Shown here: positions 46,158 through 57,966 of the stretch, one piece after another
Layout of the letters: every line of letters begins with the position of its first letter
How positions within the stretch are numbered: position 1 is the stretch's first letter
Source of the DNA: Helichrysum umbraculigerum
Lineage: Eukaryota > Streptophyta > Magnoliopsida > Asterales > Asteraceae
Length of the DNA: 64,000 bases
Assembly: GCA_949592205.1 (NCBI GenBank)
Contig: CATIUR010000001.1
Location: 42,921,001 to 42,985,000 of the forward strand
Reading direction: 5' to 3'
The notes under the pieces: generated by a model
Told to the model about the DNA's origin: nothing
Databases searched by the model: none
The model's input: the letters and a program-made list of their open reading frames with translations, nothing else
Made by a program: the position numbers and the translations under genes

Positions 46158-48592
46158 TGTGACACCCGTCAATTTAGGACTACAGTTTAGTGCCTAATCA
46201 AGTGTAATATATGTAATTAGTTCTGTGTTAGGCTAATTAATGTATCAACTATTATATATATTGTTGAATATATATCTACAATTATGCGGTTTGTTTAAAT
46301 AGTACGAGTTTCAAATCGAATGAATTTCGATACAATAAATACGGACGTTGGTGAAAAATTGATTTAAGTAATACAAGGATTTTAATAACGTTATTGTACT
46401 TAAAAATATTATGTCAATAATATTTAGTATCCAAGTTTTATCACAAAATTGATATAAACGCGAATAAAATGTAATTGCGCAAACAAAACGATACAATTCA
46501 TCTTTTATAATGTAATTATTAAATAGTTAGTAAAATACTTCAACAAAAATACTGAATAATTATTCGTATTTTAAAACGTATATTAAAACATAGAAAAATA
46601 AATATTTAACGTTCAAATGACGGAATAAACGAACACCGCACGGAGCGCAGTACGCGGACTGAAAATGGGAGGTGATCCCTTAACCACCTCCCCACCATTT
46701 TCTTTCTTTCATTTCTTAATTATCTCTCTCTCTCTTCCTTTTCTTTTCTCTCAAAAACCACAAACCAAAATCAACGAAAATCGCAAAATAAACATACTAA
46801 ACGACCTTGGATCTTCAAGCCCCTTTGGAAATAAACGACCACCTCGCGACGATCTACAATCCTATCTTTCCGGAATTTCATTTCGGCGATTTGTAAGTTT
46901 CCGACACAACTCCGAAAACTCTCGTTTTTTTTAGTTTTATAACTTGCTAGTTGTTTGTATAACCTTGTATTGTCCTAAAATGGGTTGGGTAAAAATATTA
47001 TGCCGATCGATGGCCGGAAAATGCGTTTTTGAGGTTGAAAATCCGATCAGACCCCGTACATCGCATTTGGCCTGGAGCAAATGCGACGCAGCGACCTACG
47101 TCGCACTATATCCCCAACGTCGCATATAGCGACGCAGCGACCTACGTCGCACTATATCCCCAACGTCGCATATAGCGACGCAGCCTATTACGTCGCATTG
47201 ACTTGCGAACGTCGCACATAGCGACGCAGACCTTAACGTCGCAAACCGAACCTACGTCGCATAAGCGACGTAGCACCCTACGTCGCTATTGACTTAGCAC
47301 TGTTGACTTTAGCGACGCAACCCTTTTCGTCGCAAAACTCTTACGTCGCAGCCTACGTCGCAGGCTACGTCGCACAAAACAGAATCTTCAAAACTAAAAA
47401 TTTTCGAAGTCAAAGTTACTGTAGCAATTTGCTGTAGCGATTCACTGTAGCAACAATATAATAACATTTTAGAACTATCGTTACAACCGTCACCAACGGG
47501 CCGTACACATTTTCAAATACACAATTAAATCAACTAAGTCATAGTAACTTAGACAATTCAATCAAACAAGTCGTTGTAACTTGTACCAACTTATTCAAAC
47601 AAGTCGTAGTAACTTGTAATAAAACAATCAACCAAATCGGGGTAATTTGGACATTAAGTTAGACAAACAATTCAAATGGTAGTCTTTCGGGATACCAATA
47701 CAATTAATGACAATTTAAGTGTCGTGGACACATTCAGGTTTCAAGCCTTTGGGCACCAACTCACAGCTAATTACTTCAAGTTTATTAAGTTAAACACTTC
47801 AAGAACCAGGTGAGTTTCATAGCCCCATTTTCACTGCTTTACAACTAGGGGTGTGATATTACTACTCGAATTTGTTTTACAAGTAGAACGCAAGTGCCAA
47901 ACTTCAAATACTACATGAGTTTCAAGCTAATCAATTTAAAGTCCTCCATAAGCATAGTCTCTAGTATTTTATAGCGTGAATGTTAGTATATGATATCATA
48001 TGGGATTGACAATCCTCATCCGGGTTAGCACGCACTAACCGGTCAAACGGATGTATTAGCATTTGGGAAGACGAGTGTTGATTAGGCACTCGTAGGAGGC
48101 ATTTCAAGTTAGGTTTCCTTAAGTGGGCCTGACAAATCAAGTTAAGCTCAGACTATGTGCTCATGGACAGTATAACTTTTATCTTGCTTAATTGCATTTT
48201 AAATTCAATATAAATCTTGCGGTTCTTACAACTATACATTGACATACAAACCTGTGAGCTCACCAGCGTTTTCGCTGACCCATTTTAGTATTTATCACAG
48301 GTACCCAGCAGTAGTTTGGCTGCACAAGCAGGAATTATTAGCTTGAGTCAGCATACATACAACTAGAGATTGGACTGCATTATTATATTTTGTAAAAGTA
48401 ATTATGCTATGTAATCTCTCAATTTCAGGAACCGAGCTAATGTAACTATATTTTGATGTAAACATTTACTTTATTTATACAAGTTTAAAACGACGCATAT
48501 AGTGGTCGTTCATTATATCTTGTGTGCTTTGTATATTGATTAGTGACACCCAAATCAAGCTTCAGCAAATCGTTAAATTTGGGGGTGTCACA
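46158..48592 (+). repeat. Family F 3' LTR (2,435 bp)
   Basis: Same landmarks as the left LTR, with one 12-bp array unit fewer and one CG to CA change at the start of the array (near 47059). Confidence 0.95.
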
Positions 48593-48597
48593 GTACG
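48593..48597 (+). other. Target site duplication of family F, right copy (GTACG)
   Basis: Identical to 38775-38779. Confidence 0.93.
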
Positions 48598-50047
48598 TTT
48601 TATGGTCGGCCCGAAGTGTCGGTTTTATGTTTATGTCAAAAACAGTCCCTATCTCATGATTTCGGTTTTTGTCGGTTTATTTCGCCACTCGATTTCACTA
48701 ACTTCTATTCCAAAGTAATGTTCACAATTTTTAGCAACTGATAACCTATGTATCTAGTTCATAACATGATTTTTTCATGAACTATAGTGTCCATTTAGAT
48801 AGGTAATTAATTTTGCGAAAGAACCGTACTCGGTTATCGTATACATGCAGACCAGTCTCAAAGATCCGTTTTTAACTGAAAATTAGTAGATTTATGGAAA
48901 GAGCCATAGAATAACTTTTTTTAGATCTTTTCAATATGCAACTTTTAAAACAAATTTCGTTGTCTAACTCTTAGTAAAACTCAAGATATGATCGTTTTAA
49001 TGGACTGAGTTTTTGAAGACAGATTCTGTCTTTTTATATATGTGTTATAAAAACGTATTTTAACTTGATATTTGGACATTATAGTGTTAGATGAACAATT
49101 AGACATATAAATAAACATCATGAAAGTATATTAATCAAGAGTGTATGTGATTCTTACAAAGGAGATGATGATTGAATGAAGGAGAAATTCTTGAGCTAAA
49201 TTCCTTGCTTAAAAGTGATGTTTTGATGTGGTTGTTGTATGGTGGTTTATGGTGGTCAAAGGGTGGTCAATGGTGGTTGTGTGGTGGTGTTGTGGAGGTG
49301 ATTCTCCAGATTTTAGAGAGAGAGGATGAGTTTGTAGAGAGAAGGGAGAGTTTAAGTGTGATAGTAAAGTGAATTATGAAAAAGATGAGTTCATTTGCAT
49401 GTAAAATGTATGGAATAAAGAGTTGGTGATGGTGATGTTTTTGCATGAGAAGAGATTGGGCAAGGGAGGAGGTGGTCAGCCCAAATGGGCCCCACTAGTG
49501 AAGGAGAGTTTTTGTAATTTAATTTCCAGTCTCAGACTGTGTTTATGTATTTTGGTCGTTTACTCGTTATTCTTGTTAACTCATTAAATCGTCTAACGTT
49601 AATTTGAGTCGTTTAAATCAACGATATGTTTTGGATTATTTTTCATTGAAGTATTATCAAAATACTTTAAATTAAGTTGTCAAATTAATTATTGACATTC
49701 GTTTGGTTGTCGAATTAAATTCGCGCGTTTTGATAGCGTTTGAGACGTTTTAATCAAAACGTCTAGGTTTTTCGTGTATTATTTTAACAAAATAATAATA
49801 TATGATAATTAACTTCTAAAAATATATTTAAGTTATTTATAGAAATATTTTCACCAACGCCGTATATTGTGTCGGAATCCGTCCGATAGTCAAATGTACG
49901 ATTTAAACAAATCACATATGTGTGTACATATATAAACATATATCAATACACAAAATGATACACATAATTAGCCCTAACATAATTAATTACATGTATAAGT
50001 ACAATGATTAGGCGCTAATAACTAGCCCTAATTGGTCAGGTGTCGCA
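48598..50047 (-). repeat. Family D 3' LTR, right piece
   Basis: Ends TGTCGCA directly before the polypurine tract (sense AACAAGGGGAGAA, 50060-50048). It contains a CT-rich leader (antisense to about 49310-49352) and a donor-like GTAAGA (49157-49152). No CG-palindrome array lies downstream of that donor, unlike A, B and F. Confidence 0.85.
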
Positions 50048-50081
50048 TTCTCCCCTTGTTAAGAAAATTTCGTCCCGAAAT

Positions 50082-53000
50082 TTAGCTCTGAGTTGTCGCG
50101 TAAGGAGAGTCTGTGAAAAGTTGTGGGTATTTGAGTCTCATTTGGTCTTCCCGTTCCCAGGTGAATTCCGGACCACGCCGCGAATTCCACCGAGCTCTGA
50201 CGATAGGGATACGACTTTGTTTAAGCTGTTTGACCTCACGGTCCATGATCTCCACTGGTGTCTCGACAAAATGAAGTCTGTCGTCGATTTGAATCTCCTC
50301 GAGCGGGATAATGAGTGTCTCATCGGACAGACATTTCTTAAGATTAGAAATGTGGAATGTGGGATGCACGTTACTAAGCTCAGGAGGTAGCTGCAATCGA
50401 TATGTGACTGGACCAATCCTTTCAAGGATCTTAAAAGGTCCATTGTACCTGGGGTTTAATTTCCCGCGTTTTCCGAAGCGTATGACGCCTTTCCAAGGTG
50501 AAACTTTGAGTAGTACGCGATCCCCAACTTGGAACTCGAGATGTTTTCTTCTCACGTCAGCATAACTCTTCTGGCGATCACGTGCAGCCTTCAGCCGTTG
50601 CTGGATACCAAAGATCTTCTCGGTGGTTTCATGAATGATTTCAGGACCAGTGAGTTGGCTGTCTCCCACTTCGGTCCAACAGATAGGCGACCGACACTTA
50701 CGACCGTACAGTGCCTCGAATGGCTCAGCTCCAATGCTGGTATGATAGCTGTTGTTGTACTAGAATTCGCACAATGGCAGATGATGTTCCCAATTTGCAC
50801 CGAAGTAAATTACGCAGGCGCGTAGCATATCTTCCAGTGTTTGAATTGTCCTTTCACTTTGGCCGTCGGTTTGTGGATGATAGGCGGTACTCATATCCAG
50901 ACGAGTACCTAAGGACTTCTGCAATGATCTCCAGAACTGAGAAGTGAAACGACTATATCTGTCGGAGATAATCGAGGTAGGAACGCCGTGTCGGGATACG
51001 ATCTCCTTCAGATAGATTCATGTGAGGCGTTCCATTTTATTAGTTTCTTTGATAGCGAGGAAATGTGCAGATTTGGTGAGAGGATCAACGATCACCCAAA
51101 TGGTATCGCAACCGCTTGATGTTTTCGGGAGTTTAGTGATGAAATCCATAGAGATTTGCTCCCATTTCCACTCAGGAATGTCCGGTTGTTGCATCAGACC
51201 GGAGGGTTTCTGATATTCAGCTTTGACTTTAGAACATGTGAGGCACTTGCTGACGTATGTACCGATCTCTGCTTTCATGTTTGGCCACCAGTACAATCCC
51301 TTGATGCCATGATACATCTTGTCCGATCCAGGATGTATAGAGTATTTGGACTTGTGAGCTTCATCCATCACCAAGTCTCGAAGGTTTCCGAAGTAGGGCA
51401 ACCAGATCCGGTTCGCGAAGTACTTGACCCCGTTGGGTTTGGTTTCGAACTGTTTCTCCATGTTGCGCAAGGCCTCATTTTCAGATTTTCGGGTTTCAAT
51501 GCATCAAGTTGAGCGGTGAGGATTTGAATGATGAAGTCATTATGAATGATCATGCCAAGGGCTCGGACTCGAAGTGGTTTTGAGCGTTCTTTTCGACTGA
51601 GAGCATCGGCAACAACATTTGCTTTGCCCGGATGGTATTTGATCTCGCAATCATAATCGGTGAGCAACTCGACCCAATGACGTTGCCTCATGTTGAGATC
51701 CTTCTGATCGAATATATGCTGAAGGCTTTTATGATCGGTGAAGATGGTACATTTCGTGCCATACAGATAGTGTCTCCAGATTTTGAGTGCAAACACTACG
51801 GCTCCTAGTTCGAGATCATGAGTCGTGTAGTTCTTCTCGTGAACCTTGGGTTGTCGGGAGACGTAGGCAATAACTTTGTCCCGTTGCATCAACACGCAAC
51901 CAAGACCTTGGTGTGAGGCATCGCAGTATACCACGAAGTCATCGTTGCCTTCGGGTAATGATAGAATGGGTGCACTGCAAAGCTTTTTATTTCAATAGCT
52001 GAAATGGTGACTCATGCTTATCAGTCCAATTGAACTTCTTTTCCGTCTGAGTCAGTGTCGTGAGAGGTTGGACTATTTTGGAGAAATTCTCAATGAAGCG
52101 TCGATAGTAACCAGCCAGACCTAAGAATTGGCGTATTTCGGTCGGCGTTGTAGGTGCTTGCCAGTATTTGAAAGCCTCAATCACATGACCAAGGAATTGA
52201 ACGGTTTGCATCCAGAACTCACACTTGGAGAATTTAGCATATAACTCTTCATGTCTAAGAAATTCTAGAAGGACTTTGAGATGTTGCGCATGTTCCTGTT
52301 CATTGCGCGAGTAGATGAGAATGTCATCGATGAAGACAATGACAAACTTGTCGAGATATGGTTTGCACACTCGGTTCATAAGATCCATGAATACAGCCGG
52401 TGCGTTTGTCAAACCAAATGGCATCACTTGGAACTCGTAATGCCCATAGCGAGTTCGGAAGGCAGTTTTTGGGATGTCGATGTCACGAACTCGTAACTGA
52501 TGACAACGTGATCGTAGATCTATCTTCGAATAAAAACTTGACCCCTGAAGTTGGTCGAATAGGTCATCAATACGAGGGAGTAGGTAACGGTTCTTGACGG
52601 TTAATTTATTCAACTCTCTGTAGTCGATACACATCCTGAATGAACCGTCCTTCTTTTTCACAAACAGGGCCGGAGCTCCCCAAGGTAAAGAACTCGGTCT
52701 AATAAATCTTTTGTCCAGAAGTTCCTGTAATTGAGTGGACAAATCCTGCAATTCGGATGGGGCTATGCGATAAGGTGCTCGTGCAACGGGTGCCGCTCTG
52801 GGCACAAGGTCGATTGAGAACTCAACTTGTCTCGGTGGTGGAAGACCAGGCAAGTCTTCGGGAAAGACTTCTGGAAAGTCTCTAACGATAGGCACATCCT
52901 CAAGTCGCATCTCTTCCGACTTTTTCTCCATATCGTGCGCGTGGATTTCCTGATAACCTTTTCTCAGGTATTTGCCGGTTTTCATGCATGATATGATATT

Positions 53001-53918
53001 CAATCTCGTCCCACCGGTCTCCCCTTGTATGACCAAAGTACTACCGGTGACGAGAGGAATGCGAACAACTTTATTGTAGCAGATAACTTTAGCGCTGTGC
53101 TTGGACAACCAATCCATGCCAACAATGTCGTCGAAACTTCCAATCTCAACAGGAATGAGATCAATGGTGAAGAGCTCGTCGGCTAAATTTAAAGTGCAAT
53201 TTGGGATTACACTATCGGTCTCTATGAGTTTATCATTAGCTAACTCTACCATGTACTTATCATCCGAGACCACATTCGGGTCCTGATGGGCTTCCTTGGA
53301 GTTCAGCACGAAAGCTCTTCCTTTAGCAGTGTTGTTGCCCTTGTTCTTCAACTTTGGGCACTCATTCCTACAGTGCCATGTGTCTCCACACTCATAGCAG
53401 GACTTAGGTTTGTCAGTGGCGGTGTTGGCATTGGTAGATCTGCAGTCTTTCGCCAGATGCCCATACCTTTGACATTTTCTACATGGAGTACCGCAAGGAC
53501 CTTCATGATGTCTGCGGTACTTTGAACAGAAGGGTTCATTCCCTGAATAGCTCTTTTTGGATTCTGAACCAGAGGTGTAGGCCTCAACAATATCAAACCT
53601 TTTTGATGATGGTTGATTTTGATTGGGGTTCCCAGACTACTTTCTTTTGTTAAAACCAGAGTTATTTCCATCCTACGTAACAACCCAATAGCACCTTCAG
53701 TGCCCTTTGAAATTTTGAGACTTGCAGTTAGAGGAGTCCTTGTATGTGCAAGATTTTGTTTCGATTACTAATTACTTGATCATCAACGCTCTCCGTGGTT
53801 GCAGTGGTTTCCTTCATTTGACCGTGAGTATGATGGATAGTTTCGGAGATGTCTTCCTGATCCAAGTACATCTGAGCGATGCGGCCTTGAGCTAGTTCCA
53901 TCCAATTTGAATGAGTTT
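50082..53918 (-). pseudogene. gag-pol: Family D gag-pol relic with many lesions
   Basis: From right to left: degraded gag N-terminus (53690-53918), a large capsid deletion near 53670, two zinc knuckles (about 53370-53500), a protease that has lost about 38 residues in frame including the DTGAD active site (near 53266), and reverse transcriptase with FIDD in the long ORF 53351-51987. Then come a frameshift near 51987, RNase H, another frameshift near 51480, and integrase with stops at 51020-51018 and 50762-50760. The C-terminal integrase and degenerate chromodomain end at 50082. Cut at 53918 by element E. Confidence 0.9.
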
Positions 53919-56484
53919 TGATATCGCGTAAAAAGTCACGTTTTTACTACCGATATCTCTCTCATTCTGGAACGATTCTTGGCATATTGATTCAAAAACA
54001 TTACAAATCAGTAACATTATACCAAGATGGTTAAAACAAGGTCGCACAAGAAAAATCAAGCAAAACGAATGTAAAACGAAGATTCCACACACGTTTGAAG
54101 ATTCAAGGCATAAAAACGAGATTTCAAGGCTAAGGTGCCCTCCACCAACATCCATTATTTCCAAGATGTTCGTTTTTAAAATTCGAATCTAACAGAAGAA
54201 GAATCAACCAAAACGGGTGAAAGATGAAGATTTCGCGCCCGCCGGAAGATCCAAATGATCCGAACGCAATATCTGGAGCTAGGGACCTCATCTCAGGGCT
54301 TATCCTATGTCAAAATCTTCGTTTTTGAATTACGAATCCAACAAAAAAAGAATCAACGCAAACGGACGTAAAACGAAGAAAACACGCACGAATCAGCAAA
54401 CGAAGCAAAAAACAGCGGAACGGGGCGGGACCCAGCCAGCCGCCGCCGGCAATGGGCCCACCGCCGCTGGCCACCATGAGGGCGGCGCCGGCCACCCTAC
54501 CCCCATCCCGGTTTCCATTTTTGGCAAGTTTTGGTACTTGGTGCGCCTACTTTTCGCGTTGTACAGTACCCGGTGCGCCTACTTTTCGTGTTGTACACAC
54601 CACTTTTGGCTAGTCTTTCTAACATGCACCTCAAGGCCAACTTATGCTAAAATGAGCCAAAGCTCACATATAAATAGGATGCTTAGGTTCATTTGTAACA
54701 CACACCTCATATGTACACATTCTAGCATATTTTACTCTTTCTTTCTCACTAGATAATCTTTCGTAGTCTTTTAGTCTTTCTCATTCTAGGAATATTGTAA
54801 TTAGTCCACGGACTAACGTAGGAGCTAGGGCGAACGCTAGAGATTCGGAGATCAATCTTTGTACGTGTGAAAGAGTTTGTCAATTATAATATTACGCTGC
54901 TACGCATTTAATTCCGGGTGATATCTAAACTTTTATTATACTTGTCATCATTTCATATTTTGAATATGTATTATTGCCTGGTATGTGATTTATTTGTTGC
55001 CATGAATTGCAAGTAGTTTATTATTGTGATTGCTGACGATGTAGATAATTATAAGTAAGGATGTCATTACACAATCAATGCACGATAATCGTAAAATGAT
55101 ATAACGGCCCCTATTCAACTGTTTTTTCGGTATAGTGCTGGAAATGCTTCATGCAAAGTACAAACGTACGGAAGCCGATAAACGACCGAAGGTAGTTATA
55201 TCATTGGAATCAGCTCTGGTTCAAAAGTTGGAACTCCGAAAGGATAATACAACTACACAACTAACTGATGTATCCTACGAGAATCAATGCATTATAAAAT
55301 AATGTTCGTGAAACACGTTCAGATAAAATAGGAGATAATAATCTTTGTACCGTTAGGACTTTATGAATTTAAGTTTAATTTATGGAGCACCCTTTCCAGT
55401 TATCCACGTGACTGCAACCTAGTAATTAGAACCTGATCAACCTTAATTATGGTAAGTAGTTATATGTGCCCATGACATGCAATAAGTAAGACACAATGAA
55501 ATCACTCGTTGTATATATTAGGTTTACATTTCTGCACTGTTTTACATTTAATTAGTTAGAGTGTCATTTTCACTGTCAATTACTCTTGACCGTATGTTGG
55601 ATATAAGAAGCAGTGGAAATCCCATGTAAAGTACACTGTCTATTATTGAAAGGCATGGTCCTCATATGAAACACGTTTTATCAAACTGCGGATAATCTGG
55701 AGATGTATAACTGTTTGAAAAGGAGAACTTAAGTCATAAGTCGAAGTAATTAAAGCTTAATCGAGTAAAAACAAGACTTAGGAATAAGAGTAAAGTCCTA
55801 GTGACCTAGAATCCTTAAAACACTAAGTCTTACACAATCGACGGTCCAAACATACAAAGCTATCAATCTTCGTGCTAATAGAGTAGTAAACTACCTTAGG
55901 AGTTAAGAACGATCGGACCTATGAGACAATACGCTACTGATTCATGCACCTCGGTATAAAACCAAAATAGGTTGTTCATCTTTCAACTAGATGAGTATTG
56001 GAAGTTTGCGTATTGCTCCGATCAGAATCACGATAACCTAGTTCCAAGTGACACGCCAATGGGAAACTGAGTTGGTAGGGTTCTAGAGTTTACGCCTAGT
56101 AGTTTATTTACCACATTATGTATCAACCCTATTTGTTCTGTCATCCTGAAATATTAATCATCGAAATCTCAGCAATCACATCTTTATCTTTATCTGCTTT
56201 CCTGTATTTTAATTTCCTGCAATTTACTTTTCTGCATTTTAATTATTTGTCTTTAAAATCCCAAAACCTACCTACTTTGTGTCATCCTAAATACTTCCCT
56301 ACTGAAAGTGTTAACTTTAATCGCCCACACGTTTGGATTCATAGAACGATCTTAGGTCGTAATTACCGCTTACTAACCAGAGTAGGTAGTACGTATAATT
56401 TAAGCCCCGCAAAATACAAACTTAAAACCCCTGCTGCGCTCGCATCATCATTTGAAAAACAACGACACGGTGTGAGCTGCAACA
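53919..56484 (+). repeat. Element E 5' LTR (about 2,566 bp)
   Basis: Starts TGATATCGCG like the right copy at 63179; the end is placed at TGCAACA, seven bases before the primer site. It contains a TATA box, and a 31-bp tandem duplication near 54535-54597 that the right LTR lacks. The ORF starting at 54307 is not conserved in composition with the elements' proteins and is regarded as chance. Confidence 0.82.
54669..54676 (+). promoter_or_regulatory. TATA box of element E 5' LTR
   Basis: TATAAATA, conserved at 63896-63903 in the right LTR. Confidence 0.65.
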
Positions 56485-56490
56485 AGTTTT

Positions 56491-56508
56491 TGGCGCCGCT
56501 GCCGGGGA
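56491..56508 (+). other. Primer binding site of element E (tRNA-Asp type)
   Basis: TGGCGCCGCTGCCGGGGA, one mismatch to the complement of the plant tRNA-Asp 3' end, as is usual for Athila-group elements. Confidence 0.85.
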
Positions 56509-56661
56509 CTCTCAAACATAGATTCAAGCCACCTTAAGTAGTAGTATTTAGGAGATCCTTCCGATTGATTCCTTCTTAGAAATCTCTCGAAAGTTACTTT
56601 AAGCAGTTTTAATTTAATTCGCTGTTAATTTAGTGTTAATTAGGATAATATTAGTTTAAAC

Positions 56662-57966
56662 ATGACATCTAAAACACCCACTTCTATTAGTACTTCAAAG
56701 GATGAATTATATGCTTCCCTAGAAGAATTTAGGATCCCACATTCCATTCCAAACCATTTCCTGGACTTTGACGTCACGAATCAGCTACCTGACCTGGCAT
56801 CATCTCCAGAAGATCACTCTCCAACTTTGCAAATGCCTAAAGCGTCAAAATCTGTCCACTTCGATTATCTTCCCAAAGAAAATCATGAAGTGAAGCCTCC
56901 GAAAACATGTGACCAAATTACCCTCATTCCTGAAACATCGGTATATACCCAAACCATATCCGATTCTCACAATGACGGTATCTTTCCATTCTCTTCATAC
57001 GAACCTAAATATACGATATACCGAGTGGTGGATAAGGTTCCATCCGTCGAAATAGAACAACCTTGTTTTAAAGAACGCCACCTCGGTGCTTCTTTCGATC
57101 CTTCCCGAAGGGCAGACGTCTATAAAGCATTCGTCATACAATTGACTTATGCCAATCTCCCGTTTTCCTTCAACCAACGAGAAACGATTGCTGGATTAGA
57201 AAAACAAGTAAACCTTCTTCTTCGTCTGTCGAATCCAGAATGCGAAAGCCACTCCACAAATTTCGAGGACCAAGAACTGAAGTTTGTAGAAGATCTAGAT
57301 CTTCTATTCGAATCATTTGCCGACATGGATTACCTTCAAATATCTATGATATTAATAAATCACGATGTCGCCACGATGATCAACAAACTTGAGTTCTGGA
57401 CAAAACAAAACCCGATTACCTTTCCTGGTAAAATTCCATTCTTTGTTGACCCCGCTTCTTACCTAATCTCAAAATTGCGAGAAGTTTTCCCTAATTCCAC
57501 AAAGGAAAGAATCGACACAAGCTTCTTTGAAAAAAGAAAAGACCTTCACGTCAGGCTTGTTCAAATCTTCACCTTCACCAAATACCCCTTCACTTCCACT
57601 CAAAAAGCCGGAATCAGTAAACTCGGTAAGCTAGTTAAACTTACAACCGGAGAACCTGATTGGCCGGAAGAGAATGCGTTTATGGAAGCTGTGAATAAAC
57701 TCGCGCACAATCTGAACTACAAAAACAAAGGAGAACGCGACGGTCTATCAAATCCCAAGAAGATAAGGAAGGCGTATAATAAGTTGATTAACGATCTTGT
57801 TAATTTAGGGTATGAGGAACGAGAGATCCTAGGAAGTTTAGAGGATCGTCATTTTCTAGTTTACAATGTCATCTGGGAACTATCAAAATGTTTTGTACTG
57901 AAAAATGTTCAGTTAAGGGAGCAAATCTCGACCCTTTCCCTATGGAGGGATCGGATCGAATCTTAG
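56662..57966 (+). CDS. Unrecognised 434-residue ORF in the gag position of element E
   Basis: An intact ORF 153 nt downstream of the primer site. I do not recognise the protein. Residues 1-100 are Ser/Thr/Pro-rich and probably disordered; from about 140 to the end it is Leu/Lys/Glu-rich and probably helical, with repeated aromatic residues (e.g. FTFTKYPF, EEREILGSLEDRHFLVYNVIWELSKC). There is no zinc knuckle, DTG protease motif or transmembrane segment. Position suggests a gag-like or element-specific protein; a captured host gene fragment is another possibility. It is the only long intact frame in the element. Confidence 0.65.
   Translation: MTSKTPTSISTSKDELYASLEEFRIPHSIPNHFLDFDVTNQLPDLASSPEDHSPTLQMPKASKSVHFDYLPKENHEVKPPKTCDQITLIPETSVYTQTISDSHNDGIFPFSSYEPKYTIYRVVDKVPSVEIEQPCFKERHLGASFDPSRRADVYKAFVIQLTYANLPFSFNQRETIAGLEKQVNLLLRLSNPECESHSTNFEDQELKFVEDLDLLFESFADMDYLQISMILINHDVATMINKLEFWTKQNPITFPGKIPFFVDPASYLISKLREVFPNSTKERIDTSFFEKRKDLHVRLVQIFTFTKYPFTSTQKAGISKLGKLVKLTTGEPDWPEENAFMEAVNKLAHNLNYKNKGERDGLSNPKKIRKAYNKLINDLVNLGYEEREILGSLEDRHFLVYNVIWELSKCFVLKNVQLREQISTLSLWRDRIES

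Larger units (their letters stand above)
38780..48592 (+). mobile_element. Nearly intact chromovirus (family F) nested in the family D LTR
   Basis: 9,813 bp: LTRs of 2,447 and 2,435 bp, perfect 5-bp target duplication, tRNA-Met primer site, polypurine tract and one gag-pol frame interrupted by a single stop codon. The LTR length difference is exactly one 12-bp repeat unit in the palindrome array. By eye the LTRs otherwise differ at about nine bases, so insertion is fairly recent. Confidence 0.95.
37454..53918 (-). mobile_element. Old chromovirus relic (family D), split by F and E
   Basis: The 3' LTR (37454-38779 plus 48598-50047) and damaged pol-gag remain in this window. Family F sits in the LTR and element E in gag; the 5' part of D should continue beyond E, to the right of the window. 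Total LTR length without the insertion is about 2,776 bp. Confidence 0.88.

Noticed and set aside
49172..49372. Small Trp/Gly-rich ORF
   Set aside because: Lies antisense in the family D LTR leader, built from a GGTGGT repeat.
54307..54756. 149-codon ORF in the E LTR (also 63567)
   Set aside because: Frame and length differ between the two LTR copies; no domain; probably chance.
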